Source: Closterium sp. NIES-65 (taxonomy: Eukaryota > Streptophyta > Zygnematophyceae > Desmidiales > Closteriaceae). From it: a DNA stretch of 64,000 nt. The stretch's first letter is position 1. Every line of letters begins with the position of its first letter. The notes below the pieces were generated by a model. That model ran no database searches. It was not told the DNA's origin and saw nothing but the letters and a program-made list of their open reading frames with translations. The stretch covers positions 1-64,000 of the forward strand of contig CANXME010002543.1 of assembly GCA_948144175.1 (NCBI GenBank), read 5' to 3'. The translations under genes were made by a program, and so were the position numbers. Shown here one piece after another: positions 30,141 through 42,070 of this stretch.

Positions 30141-33040
30141 ATGGCTGGACCTGAGGAAAGGGGTGGCAGAGGTGCTGGAGGCAATGGAGAAGCCCAAGCA
30201 CAAGGCCAAGCCCGTGATTCAGCCGTGGCGCCTGTGCAACCTACTCTTGGACCTTCTAGGGATGAACCAAGAGTGTTCGGGCTTGACAAGTTCAACGGCG
30301 ACAACTTTGCTGAATGGTCCTTCAGAATGGAGAATGTGTTCGACCATTATGACCTACTGGAGGTGATGGAAGGAACGGAGAAGCGTCCCGAGAACGACCC
30401 GGAGAAGAGCCCGTGGGTGCGGAAGAGCGCACAAGGCTACCTCCTACTTGGGCAAGCGTTGGGGAGCAACCAGATCCGTCACATCAAGCCTTTCCAGCGT
30501 GAACCAGAGAAAAGACCAAAGGCATGGGCTGCTCTCAAGGGTGTACACACTCCTGCAACTGCGGCGGTAGCTGTGGTGTTGGAACGGCAAATGGCGACGC
30601 TACGAATTGAGGAAGACGAACCCGTGGAAGAAGGGGTGCAGAAATACTTTGACTTGCTGACGCGGTTTGAGGGAGCTGATTTGAACTACAATGAGCTCCA
30701 AAAGAAGACCAAGTTGCTGGCCCTGCTCCCAGAGTCGTGGTCCTCGCTCATCATCAACCTCAACCGTGATCTGCCCCGTCTCTCGCTTGAAGACGTGAAG
30801 CGCGCGATCCTACAAGAGGACTTCCGCCGCCGTGACTTGGCGAGTGCGGTTGGCGCCCGGGCAGCAAGCATCAGCCGGGGTTATGGCCGAGGAAGAGGCA
30901 GAGCACGAGGGGGAGGAAGATCTGGTGGCGGCAACTTCGGTGGAGGTCGCGGGAATGGCGGATACGGCAGCGACGACAAGAGCTACGGTCGCGGTCGCGG
31001 ACGATTTGACGGCGAATGTCACTATTGCGGCAAGAGCGGACATATGTGGCGCGATTGCTTCAAACTCCCTGATGGTTGGACCCCTGCTCAAGGCCAAGAG
31101 GGTAGAGGAGCAGGAGGAGGGAGAGGAAGAGGCCGTGGAGGCCGTGGCGGTCGCGGAGGTGGAGCCGCGAACATGAAGAGTGGAGATAATGACAAGGACC
31201 CGAGCGACGATCGGTACCCGGGTCTATTCTACTTCATCTCGACGCAAGTACCAGCTGGTCCAGAGAAGGATGATGGCTTTGAGGAGCCAACAGCTGTGGG
31301 GAAGGTGACCCTACACCCCCTGGACTATTGGGTGATTGACAGCGGCGCTACCTATAGCATGACACCTCGCCCCGACTTGCTCACCGAACTCGAACTGTCA
31401 CCGGTGAAGCATGTCACATCGGCTTTGGGGCAGCGAGCAGAGGTGAAAGGCATGGGCAAGGCCATGTTCAAGGGTGCTGATGGGAAGATGGTGGGCCTCA
31501 AGAACGTGCTTTGGGTGCCCAGCCTTGCTGCGAACCTGATTTCCGTGCGGCGGTTGGCAAAGGCCGGCATGGACACGAACTCGAAGGGAGCCAAGACCTA
31601 CACCACAAGGCTTGGCGAGCGGATCCTATGGGACCTCCATGAGGACAGGGATGTCTACAACGAGATGTGGCAGATCCCTGTGGTCCCTATGCCTAAGGAG
31701 AGGCAAGTGGCAGCAAGTGTCAGCACCAAGAGTGAAGCGGTTGGTAGCGGCGATGGCGTGAACGGTCGCGCTAAGGAGAATGAGCTCAAGAAGAGCAAAC
31801 CTGGAGAGACCAGCAAGCTATGTGACCCTAAGGAGAGTGGTGCAGCAGCCAAGAAGCGGCACAAGGGTGAGGAGAACCCCGAGGCAGCAGCGGAGGAGGA
31901 GTACGGAGAGAGCATGTGGGGCGCTATTGCGAGCGCGGCATTCTCCAATCCGACTTCGGCTACGAGGGAGTGTGATCGGCTCACCTTGCATCGGCGCATG
32001 GGGCATGTGGCCCTGCCTATTTTGCAGCAGCTAGTGAAGAACGAGATGGTTGCTGGCATGCGTGTGAAGGGGGAGCCCGATGAGGTGCATGGCTGCCCAA
32101 CATGCTTGCAAGCCAAGTTCACCCGGTTTCCGTTCTCGAGCTCCGAGGCAACGGCTAAGGCACCACTTGATGAGGTGGTGATGGACGTGGTGGGCCCCCA
32201 GAGTACTTCCTCACCATTGTGGACGTCTACACCAGTATGACTTGGGTGTACGTGCTGGCCAAGAAGAGCGACGTGGCTGAAACGTTGAAGACGGATTGGT
32301 TTCCGATGGTGGAGCGGCAACAAGACCGTCTAGTCAAGTCAATCCGCACCGATCGAGGGGGAGAGTTCCTGAGCAAGGAGTTTGGGTTGTGGCTGAAGAA
32401 GAATGGTATTCGGCACTCCCTCACCATGCCATACTCCCCTGCAATGAACGGCATCGCCGAGCGAGCGAACCGCACAATCACTGAGGCGGCACGCGGGTTG
32501 CTCATTGAAGCCGGGCTACCCGACTATTTCTGGCCTGATGCGGTGCGGAGCGCATGTGTGGCCAAGAACAGAGTCTTGACTCATGTGGGAGCAGACAAAT
32601 GGGTGCCCTATGTGGAGTGGCTTAGAAGGAAGCCAAAGGTGGATATGCTTCGGGTGTTCGGGTGCATGTGCATGGCGCTCGTGCCTAAGCATCTTCGACA
32701 CAACAAGCTTTGTGCCAAGGCGGTGTGGGCCGTGCACTTGGGCATGGCTCAAAACAGCAAGGGATGGCTTCTTTGGGACCCATTCACCAAGAAGTTCTTG
32801 GTGAGCAGGGACTGCAAGTTCATGGAGAACTTCATGTACAAGGATTGGAAGGCGGAGAATGAGGCGAAGATAGGCGTGCGGTTTGGGGAGGTGAAGAGTT
32901 CCGGCTTGGAGCATGTGGAGCTGCCTTTGGAGCTGAGCAGCGGCACCGCCACTTCCTTCCCGCACTACGAGTGCTCCACGGATTCGACCCACACCGCAGC
33001 AACGCCAAGGACTTCAAGTCCCTGCAGCTGAGGAGGAAGG
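30141..33040 (+). pseudogene. Gag-protease-integrase of D, frameshifted and truncated
   Basis: ATG 30141 (MAGPEERGG) is the first ATG after the primer-binding site. Gag has FNGDNFAEWSFRMENVFDHY and an Arg/Gly-rich segment. Its canonical CCHC knuckle is CHYCGKSGHMWRDC (about 31018-31059). Protease is at VIDSGATYSMT (about 31330), pre-integrase at RLTLHRRMGHVALP, and integrase follows with RTDRGGEF (about 32349) and NGIAERANRT. At about 32200 a short deletion between VVMDVVGP and YFLTIVDVY changes the frame, so the first frame stops at 32240 and integrase continues in the next. Coding sense ends near 33040 at the junction with the truncated A2 LTR; reverse transcriptase is gone. Confidence 0.88.
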
Positions 33041-33051
33041 GGGAAGAGGAG

Positions 33052-33843
33052 GAAGTTATGGCTCGGAAAGCGTTTGCCTAGCGTTGGAGTGCTAGCGTAC
33101 TAGCGTTGACTCGGGTAGCATTCCGCTGTCGCACCGCGTAGAGAGGAAATTCCAGCAAGGGAGGAATTCACTTGAATCGATTTTACTATATTCAGGTACA
33201 AACAGAGAAGGAATAAATAGCTCTAGCTAGCAAGGACCTTGGGAATCAACCTGGGAACAACCAGGGATGATCCCAAATAATTCCAAGCAACAGAACCAAC
33301 CTGGCTGGACAAAATAGCAGGTGGTAGGTTGGTGAACAACCTCTGGTTCTGTTTTTCCAACCTGGGAAAACAACAACCAGGTTCAGGTCCTAAAAACAGA
33401 ACCTGTTTTGTCTTTGCCCAACCAGCCAAATGCTGGTTCCGCTGGTTTCCCCTGGCCCTGTAGCATGCAGATACAGACAAACAACATCCAACCTTCACCT
33501 AAATTGTACCCCTATAGTGCCTGCCCTGCTACACTATAGTCAACCAAACAAAACAGTACAATTTCGAGTTGGATAGAAATGAATCTGCGCAATCATGTAA
33601 GTTGAACCGCAAAGCTTCCATCTTGGGTTCCTTTGCGAGCTCGTCCTTTCTGCTTGTACTGTTCATAGCGCGTACAATGTTATGCCGAAGCGCACATTGT
33701 GCGAGTACCTGCAAATGCTTCAAGCGAAAATTGCGAAAGCAAACAAACACACGAACATACCATTCACACGCAAATGCATTCGCACACGCATACTCGTACA
33801 AACAGACGGCAGGATGTCGTGCAATGTGAATTTGCACCCAACA
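33052..33843 (-). repeat. Truncated 3' LTR of A2
   Basis: About 792 bp of the 1093-bp LTR. The outer end is lost at the point GAA|GTTATGG (+ strand), the same internal position at which the 5' LTR of A5 is cut at 63130. Confidence 0.92.
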
Positions 33844-33885
33844 CACTCCCCCTCAGCCTGCCGGCTGCATCCCCATCATTCCATA

Positions 33886-36800
33886 CTAGATCATGCTCAT
33901 TCCACTCATGCGCACACAACGCCAATGAGGCTCATCCGCAAGCCTCTTTGTGAGGAAGTCTGGTGGTTGCTGGTGAGTCTTGATGTAGATCGGATTCACC
34001 GTCCCCCTCTTCACCTCCTTACGCAGCCAGTGCCACTTGATACGCATGTGCTTGTTTAGACCATGAAGCACAGCATTCCTGGCCATCCCAAGAGCTCCCT
34101 TGCTATCACAAAACAGCGGCGTAGCAACCTTTTGCTCCTGGCCAATCTCCTCTAACAGCCTCCTCAGCCAAATCACCTCCTTCACCCCATGGAACATCGC
34201 CATGTACTCTGATTCCACAGAAGAGAGTGCTGTCTCCGTCTGCTTCTTTGACCTCCAACTAACCGGTCCTTCTCCAACTACGCAGATGTATCCTCCCACA
34301 GATGAGGAATCCTCCTTCTCAGAGGCCCACGTAGCATCGGTAAAGCAAGTGAGAAAAAGCTTGCCTTCTCCAAGCCTCTCCCCTTTCTCTTTCAGCATCT
34401 CAACCCCTTTCTGCTTCACCTGTGCAGATGCGGAGTATTGAACTCCAATGCTTGGGTGAGAGTTCAGATACTTCACCACACGCTCAGCTGCATCCACCTG
34501 CTCCTCTGATGGATTCTGCACTACCCTAGCCAGCTGCCCAACCGAGAAAGAGATGTCGGGCCTCGTGTGAACTGCTGCATACAAGAGGCTGCCCACCAAG
34601 GACTGAAATTGCTGCTGCTCCTCGGCTTCAACCCCTTCATCCTCTGCAGCTTTCACAAGCTTGAATTCTGCTGGCAGGGGAGTTGCAACCTTGCGCTCAT
34701 TCTCAATTCCGTACTTCTCCCCAAGCTCCTTGATGAACTTCTCCTGGTGCAGCTTCAACCACCTGTGATCCAGATCTCTCTCCACGTGCATCCCGAGGTA
34801 GTACTTTACCTCCCCAAGGTTCTTGCACTTCAAGTTCTCCATCAGCTGCTGCTGCACCTTCTGGATCTCCTTCATGCTGCTGCTAAAGAGAAGAATGTCG
34901 TCCACATAGACCAGAAACAGCACCAGCTTCTCCCCCTCCCCCTTGAGAAAGAGGCTCTCATCACAGCTGCTGGTCCTGAATCCCATCTCCTCTAAAACAG
35001 CTGCCAACTTCTGGTACCAGCAGCGTGGCTCCTGCTTCAAGCCGTAGATGGACTTTTTCAGCTTGCACACCCTGCCCGTACCATCCTCATACCCAGGTGG
35101 CTGCGTCATGAACACCTCCTCCTCTAAAATCCCGTTGAGGAATGCCGTTGATATGTCCATCTAGATAATGAACTTCCCACTAACGGCTGCATCTGCCAAC
35201 AAGACACAAAGGGTAGGGGTTTGGCAGTGGGAGCAAAGATCTCATTGAAGTCCCGCTTCTCCTTCTGCATAAACCCCTTAGCCACCAACCTACTCTTGTA
35301 GATGGTGACCTGCCCCTTGTCGTCAGTCTTGATCCTTAGCACCCATTTGCACTGTACCGCTTTCTTTCCCTCAGGCAGCACCACTAGTTCCCAAGTCCCA
35401 TTCTCCAGCAGGCTCTGGTACTCAGCATCCCTAGAAGCTAGCCATTTGTCCCTATCTGGTCCAGCTAATGCCTCCTCCATGCTAGCTGGTTCCTCTGGTG
35501 CAGGGGCAAGAAAACAGTACGCAGGCTCATCCTCCTCATCCGGGTCATAGCCATGCGGTAGAATCAGCAATGCCTCCTCGGTCCCAAGCTGCTGCTCAGC
35601 TACATCAGCTCCTGCAGTCAGCTTCTTAGTAGCCATACGGGTACGTCCTGGCCTGGAGACGGGTGTCTCCCATCCCTTCATAACGACACCCTTCGGCTTC
35701 TTAGTTTTTCCCTGCTGCTGCTCTCCTCCCTCGGATCCAGCAGCTCCACTAGTGCTACCGCTAGTCTCCACGCCATCACTTTCTCCACCAGCAGGTGCCC
35801 CCTGCACCTTCTCTTTATCACCACCCTTTGCAGCTGCCTCCTCTCCCTCCTCCCATACACTAGGAGTCAGGTCCAGCTGCATGGTGATCTGCTCCATTTG
35901 CTGGGACACCCTGGCCTCCGGCTGTTTCTCCCATCTCCCATACATCATGCCCTCAACAAACTTCACATCCCTGCTGTCAAACAACACACCCTTGGAAGGC
36001 TCCCACAGCAGCCATCCCTTGCTCTCAGCAGCCAGCCCCAAATGCACACACCAGATTGCACTCGCCCCCAACTTACTGCGGTAGGTCTTGGGGACGTGGG
36101 CGACTGCCATGCAACCGAACACCCTCAGCATGTCCACCGGCGGCTTCCTCCCAAACCACCTCTCCAACGGCACCCACGAGTGATCCCCAACCTTTGTGAG
36201 TACCCTGTTTCTAGCGACGGTAGCATGCGGAACAGCATGGGGCCACATCAAGTTGCCCAGCCCAGATTCTATGAGCAGCGCCCTAGCTGTCTCCAGAATT
36301 GTCCGGTTCGCCCCTCTGCTACACCGTTGGACTGTGGGGTGTAAGCTGTGGTCAGCTCCCTCTGGATGCCCTGCTTCTTGAGCCAGGCCGTCATCTCAGC
36401 TCCAAGGAACTCACCACCCCGATCTGTCCTAATTCGCTTCACCACACACTCCGCTTGCTTCTCCACGAACGGCAGCCAATCGTCTCGAATCGTGGAGGCG
36501 GCGTGATCTTTCTGCTTCAGCGGATACGCCCACATTAGCCTGCTCCAGTCATCCACAATGGTTAGGAAATACCGCTCCCCCTTGTGCCCTTGCACCGGCA
36601 GTGGCCCTACCAAGTCCATGTGGACCAGCTCCAACGGCTTTTTGCTCCTGCCAGCCACACTATGGAAGGGGAAACGGGTGAACTTTGAAAGGAGGCAAAT
36701 TTCACAGTTATCATCGGGTGGTTGTCCGTTCAGCTTCAAGCCCTTAACGGCTCCATCCTTCTCCAGCTGCTTCAGCAAAGGCATTGCCACATGCCCCAAA

Positions 36801-38467
36801 CGTCGGTGTGCAGTTGCCCAATCCGTCTCCCCAGATCTGGCCGACACTTTCACACCAACCCCTCCAACGGCGTTGCACTCCCCCTGGGATGCAGACCCCT
36901 CTCCAGCCTGCCCCCCACCATGCCACGCCAGCGCCGGCAGCTGCCACATAGATCTGTACACGTCCTTGCTCTCGTGCAGATCCCAAAGCACCCGATTGCC
37001 CAGCTTCCCCTTATAAGTGCGAGCCCCATCCGTGTTGGTGTTCACCCCAGCCTTGCCAAGCTTACGGAGGGAGATGAGGTTGGCCTTCAGGTCAGGGACG
37101 AGGAGAACGTCGTGCAGCACCACCGGCTTGCCATCCGCTCCCTTAAATGCAGCTCGTCCCGCACCAGCCACCTTCAACATGTGTCCAGAGGCAGAGCACA
37201 CCTCGTTAATCGGTGCAGCGCGTACGTCGTCCAGCAGGTCCTTGCGCGGCGTCATTGTCCAAGCAGCGCCTGTGTCCAACACCCAATAGTCCAGGGGGTG
37301 CAGCTCTGCTCCAGCCTTAGCAGATGCGTCTCCTTGCCCCCCCTTGTCTCCCATATGGAAGAATTGGCCCGCGGTGCGCTCCTTCTTCTTTTCCGCACCA
37401 CCGTTGCTCTTCGGGTTGTTGTCGGACAAATCAGCGACCATGTTGGCGCCGTTTTTCTGGTTCCTCCGCGCGCCGCCATCGTGGTGACAATTCTTGGGGG
37501 TCCATCCATCGGGTTTCTTATAGCACAAAAACCAGGGGTGCCCTTCCTTCTCACAATACCAGCAACTCCCTTTCATTTTGCCACCAGCACCCGACTTGCC
37601 CCCACGTCCAGATTTCGCACCGCGACCCTAACCGGTACCTCCTTGTTGGTCGTTGGAGTCGTCGTCTTTCTTTGCACCGCGTCCAGCACCACCGAAGCCA
37701 CGTCCTTTGCCACGTTGGCTCCCTTGCATCCCGTAGCCGCTGCTGCCGTCGTCTCCACCCCTCAGTTGACAGCGACGGAAGTCCTCCTCTAGAATCTTTG
37801 TCCGCACCCACTCGAGTGTCCACGAGCTCTGGTTCTGCGGCAGGCTCAATCCGCTCGTGAATTGAAGCCACGATTCCGGCAGCAGCGAGGGCATCTTCAG
37901 GCACTTGGTCTGCTCCGGGTAGGTGATTCCCGCGGTCGCCAACTTTGCGTAGAGGTCGCGCAATTTGTCCAGGACAGGTTGCACCGGCTCTCCCTCGCTC
38001 AGGCGCAACGCGGACAGCTCCCTCTCCAGCATCAATGTTGCAACAACGGAGGTCGGGGCGTGCAGCTCCCTCAACACCGTCCACGCCTTCGGACCGCACT
38101 CAACCTCCGGCAGCAGGTGCATGACGTGGTGACGCTGGTTCAGCTCCAAACTCTGCGACATCAAATAGTAGCCAGCCGAGGCGCGCTCGTCCCAATCTTC
38201 CTGAAGGGCGGGGTCACTCGGTCTAGGCTCCTCCCCAATCATTAGTTTCAGCAAACCGATCTGACGGAAATAAAGTTGCATTTTCCAGGCCCAATCATCA
38301 TAGCCCTCACCATTGAACTTCTCGACGGTGAAGTTTTTCAGCACCTCCTTGATCAGCGAGCCCTGGCTTGTTCGCGCTCCCCTTGGCGCAGAAACACCAG
38401 AATCTTGGCTGCCGCTACGATCTTGGGCTGAAGATTCACCAGCTACCGCCGAGGTGTTGCCCGCCAT
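33886..38467 (-). pseudogene. Gag-pol of A2 with one stop and two frameshifts
   Basis: Gag starts at ATG 38467 (MAGNTSAVAGES). A TAG replaces TGG near 37628 between Gag and the CCHC knuckle CWYCEKEGHPWFLC. Protease LDTGAAWTM, the pre-integrase domain and integrase core (RTDRGGEFLGAEM) read openly from 37576. A base loss near 36312, inside NGVAER, shifts the frame. The integrase C-terminus and RT start read 36251-35217. There a G run shortened by one base shifts it again. RT with YVDDILLF (about 34905) and RNase H then read to MSMI and stop at 33886. Apart from these three lesions all motifs are present. Confidence 0.9.
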
Positions 38468-38498
38468 AGCTACCTATATTGAGGATCACTATAACGCA

Positions 38499-38510
38499 GC
38501 TCTGATACCA
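38499..38510 (-). promoter_or_regulatory. Primer-binding site of A2
   Basis: The minus strand reads TGGTATCAGAGC, three bases inside the LTR end (ACAAGC). Confidence 0.9.
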
Positions 38511-38513
38511 GCT

Positions 38514-39606
38514 TGTTGGTGTAAGGGCCTAATAAACTCAAGCTATTAAGACTTTATCAAACTTAAAACCTCTCCTCGGGGTCACCTCCAAGGGTCCTTG
38601 GGTGCCTGGTACAAGACCAGCCCCTATCCTCGGGTCCGAGTTTATAGAGAGAGGGATCAAGAGGGACTTAGTCAAAACAGCAAGAGTACCTTGAACGTCG
38701 CGCAGCGAATCGTGCAGACCGTCGATCGGACTAAGCTGAGAATTTCCTATATCGAAGCTCACTCTAAGAGCTTTAAAATAAGCCAAGTTGCCTCGCGAAA
38801 AGTTCTGCCATTACGAAGTTATGGCTCGGACAGCGTTTGCCTAGCGTTGGAGTGCTACCGTACTAGCGTTGACTCGGGTAGCATTCCGCTGTCGCACCGC
38901 GTAGAAAGGAAATTCCAGCAAGGGAGGAATTCACTTGAATCAATTTCACTATATTCAGGTACAAACAGAGAAGGAATAAATAGCTCTAGCTAGCAAGGAC
39001 CTTGGGAATCAACCTGGGAACAACCAGGGATGATCCCAAATAATTCCAAGCAACAGAACCAACCTGGCTGGACAAAATAGCAGGTGGTAGGTTGGTGAAC
39101 AACCTCTGGTTCTGTTTTTCCAACCTGGGAAAACAACAACCAGGTTCAGGTCCTAAAAACAGAACCTATTTTGTCTTTGCCCAACCAGCCAAATGCTGGT
39201 TCTGCTGGTTTCCCCTGGCCCTGTAGCATGCAGATATAGACAAACAACATCCAACCTTCACCTAAATTGTACCCCTATAGTGCCTGCCCTGCTACACTAT
39301 AGTCAACCAAACAAAACAGTACAATTTCGAGTTGGATAGAACTGAATCTGCGCAATCAAGTAAGCCGAACCGCAAAGCTTCCATCTTGGGTTCCTTTGCG
39401 AGCTCGTCCTTTCTGCTTGTACTGTTCATAGCGCGTACAATGTTATGCCGAAGCGCACATTGTGCGAGTACCTGCAAATGCTTCAAGCAAAAATTGCGAA
39501 AGCAAACAAACACACGAACATACCATTCACACGCAAATGCATTCGCACACGCATACTCGTACAAACAGACGGCAGGATGTCGTGCAATGTGAATTTGCAC
39601 CCAACA
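38514..39606 (-). repeat. 5' LTR of A2 (1093 bp)
   Basis: Complete family A LTR, TGTTGG to CCAACA on the + strand. Its outer flank is CTTCG (39607-39611); the matching flank was lost on the other side. Confidence 0.95.
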
Positions 39607-40588
39607 CTTCGAGGTTAACTGTAGCTGCTGCCGTTGTCGCATGTTGAATTGTCGGTGTTGCCGCTACTGCTGCTGTGGCGGTTACCGACTGGTTCGCAAG
39701 GAGTTTTTTGAGTCATGGGAGCGCCGCATGTATTTGCTTATGCTCAGCACATAACTCCGCGATTTTCTGTACTGAAATATCTCCTTTTCCCTCCATTTGA
39801 CGATTTACAGGAAGATGCGCGACGAAAATAATCGAGTTCTAGGTGCTGGTCGACTTACTGCGAGTCAAGTTGACTATAGGATCGACGAGCGCAAATTCTG
39901 TAGGTCGCGTAAATCTCCCTTGGGCGAAATTTGCATCCGATCTTGGCCATTGAGGAGAAAATCAATCCGACGCTCCAAATTCCAACTTTTTTGGGCGAAA
40001 TTCTCTGGGCCGTTGAGATGAAACTCGATCGAACGGTCGAAACTCCAACCTTTCCACCAGAAAATCTGAGGGGTGTTCGAAAACCAAATCGAGGGGGACT
40101 TGGAAAAATTGCGCGGAACTGGTTTTACATACCCATATCGGCGCTTTCGTCGTCGCCCCCGCGGTTTTTAAAGGTTGGAACTAAGCGGTTGAAGACCTCG
40201 CGTGTAGACCCGCTCTGATTACCAAGTGTGAGGATCTGGATCAAGAAAGATGATTCTATTGAATGATTCACCTGGGTACAAGGCGAGGCTATATATAGGC
40301 TCGACACAAAGGCAGTAACTCGGGTGTTACTAGAAGGTTCCGCGGGTCGCGAAGCGTCCCGAACGGGTCCTTCCCGAATTCAGTAGAAGGCAATTTGGTG
40401 GCAACCGAAAAGCCTAGAATTCGGTGCACTCAACCTAGTTCGGTGCCTATAACTATAATAATATAGTAAAAGCAACAAACCTAGGAAATCTAGCAAAAGC
40501 AAGCAAAACAAAATAAAGCTAAGCTAGATAATGCATAATAAAGCAGAATCAAGCTAGGAAATCATAGCAAAGCCGTCGTACTCTCACA
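39607..40588 (-). mobile_element. Family F copia fragment: 5' LTR, leader and gag start
   Basis: The minus strand has a 362-bp 5' LTR (40227-40588, TGTGAG to CTCACA), a primer-binding site TTGGTAATCAGAGC (40212-40225), a leader of about 0.4 kb, and the first codons of a probable gag from ATG 39796. The frame begins MEGKGDISVQKIAELC and has an in-frame TGA after about 27 codons. It then meets the A2 LTR. D coding sequence resumes directly at 40589. A2 probably inserted into this element, and the rest of F was deleted. Confidence 0.72.
40227..40588 (-). repeat. 5' LTR of F (362 bp)
   Basis: Terminal inverted repeat TGTGAG/CTCACA, with a TATATATAGG stretch near 40290 that may be the TATA element. 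No second copy occurs in the window, so the boundaries rest on the terminal repeat, the primer-binding site and the resumption of D at 40589. Confidence 0.7.
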
Positions 40589-41199
40589 AATGCCCTAATG
40601 AGGAGCAGGTGGCAGCTGGAATGAGCGTGGCCAAGTATCTTGGCCAAACACCGACCGTTGGGCTGCAATACTCGGTGGCGGCGCAAAGGCGCCAAAAGGG
40701 CACGGATGGTGTGGAACCCGGGCGTTTGTTCCTCACCGCCTACTCGGATGCTTCATATGCATCTGAACAAGAGGACATGACTAGTGTGGGGGGCTTCATC
40801 TGCTGTGTAGGTGGAGGCCCAACTGCTTGGGAGAGCAAGAAGCAGGTTGACCAAGCTTTGAGCTTGGTGGAGTCCGAGTACATGGCACTCTTCCGTGCCG
40901 TACGGGAGATTGTGTGGCAGCGGCGTTTGTTGGCTGAATTGGGGGAGGAGCAGCAAGGACCAACCCCACTCAATTGTGACAGCCAGGGAGCGATTGCTTT
41001 AGCCAAGAACCCTGTGTTGCACGGCCTGACAAAGCACATGAGGGTGAAGTGGCATTGGACGAGGAGCATAGTGGCCGAGGGTGAAGTTGAGCTGCGCTAC
41101 GTGAAGACCACGGGGCAGCCGGCAGACATGATGACTAAGAGGCTGGTGGAGCAGCAGCATTGGAAGTGTTGCAAGCTAGCTGGGATGGCTCTGAACTGA
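40589..41199 (+). pseudogene. RNase H end of D pol
   Basis: It reads from NEEQVAAGMSVAKYLG through the RNase H blocks AYSDASYASEQED, ESEYMALFRAVREIVW, LNCDSQGAIALAKNP and TKHMRVKWHW to the C-terminus KLAGMALN and TGA at 41197-41199. It is open but has no start of its own: it is the 3' exile of the D polyprotein whose 5' part ends near 33040. Confidence 0.9.
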
Positions 41200-41235
41200 G
41201 AGAGCAAGATCCAAGGCCAACAATCCGAGGGGGGG

Positions 41236-42065
41236 TTTTGGGTGCAACCCTACAGTTTGCACTCGGCTTGTCCGTGTGCGTGTGCGTGCATGCGTGTGAG
41301 CATGGAGTGGTATAAGTGCATGAAATAAATATATATTTCATGCTTATAATAGTGTGTGCGTGCTAGGTCATGATGTCGATTGTGTGTGTCAAGTCAATAG
41401 CGAGTTATCGCTAGTCCCGTGTTACACGGTCATTTTGTGTGTCCCGCGCGGTTTCTATTTTGTCGTGCGCCATTTGTATTTTGTCCTGTGTCGAACGTTC
41501 GGCGTGTCGCAGGTGTGTGCCAGCAGACCCATCAAGAACTCAAGGATGAGTTTTGTGATGAAGAACCGGAGCCTTGGTTCAAGCTTCAAGTGATTTGGAA
41601 GCTCGCCAAAAGGGTACAAGATATCAAGATTCGTTACATTACAATGTGTAGTGTAACATTTCTATGGGTGTAGGCCCTTGTGGAGGGTAGTTTCGAGACC
41701 CTTCTTGGTTGGGAACAGTGTGGCACTGTTCAACATCACTGTACCTCAGCTCGTGGGGTTTGTAGGAGCTGGGAGTCATTCCCAACTCGTAAATCTTCCT
41801 AGCTCTTCCTAGTGTGTGTTCTAAGACTATGTTGCTGCCATAGTGCCGTTCGTTCAAACCAACGCTGTGTCGTCAATACTTGGTGAAATCGTGCGATCTA
41901 AATTGCCTATTGTAGGCGACGTTAAGACGCTCTAGATACAAGTTGAATCAGGTCATTTTGAGTTGTGAGCAGATCGCTATGAACGTTTAAAGCCGCTGTG
42001 CAGAAATCCGACTGTGCACTCTATCTTTCGTTTTAGGCACATTGTAGCCTACTGTGTCTATAACA
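41236..42065 (+). repeat. 3' LTR of D
   Basis: It follows the polypurine tract CCGAGGGGGGG (about 41226-41235) and ends GTCTATAACA. The first bases read TTTTGGGTGC where the 5' LTR has TGTTGGTGC, so the terminal TG is altered. Confidence 0.9.
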
Positions 42066-42070
42066 AGTGG
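42066..42070 (+). repeat. Right target-site duplication of D (AGTGG)
   Basis: Pairs with 29265-29269; E LTR sequence CACGGTCATCGC continues directly after it. Confidence 0.95.

Larger units (their letters stand above)
33052..39606 (-). mobile_element. Family A Ty1/copia element A2, 3' LTR truncated
   Basis: On the minus strand it has a complete 5' LTR (38514-39606), primer-binding site (38499-38510), gag-pol (38467-33886), polypurine tract (33844-33857) and a 3' LTR missing its last roughly 304 bases. It lies inside family F sequence on its right and directly abuts D pol on its left. The missing LTR end together with missing F and D sequence points to one deletion spanning all three. Confidence 0.92.
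29270..42065 (+). mobile_element. Family D Ty1/copia element, with nested F and A2
   Basis: D has an 837-bp 5' LTR (29270-30106), a primer-binding site, gag and part of pol (30141-33040), an end of pol (40589-41199), a polypurine tract and a 3' LTR (about 41236-42065). Between the two pol pieces lie A2 and part of F, and the region encoding reverse transcriptase is missing. The perfect AGTGG duplication proves the outer boundaries. Confidence 0.93.
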
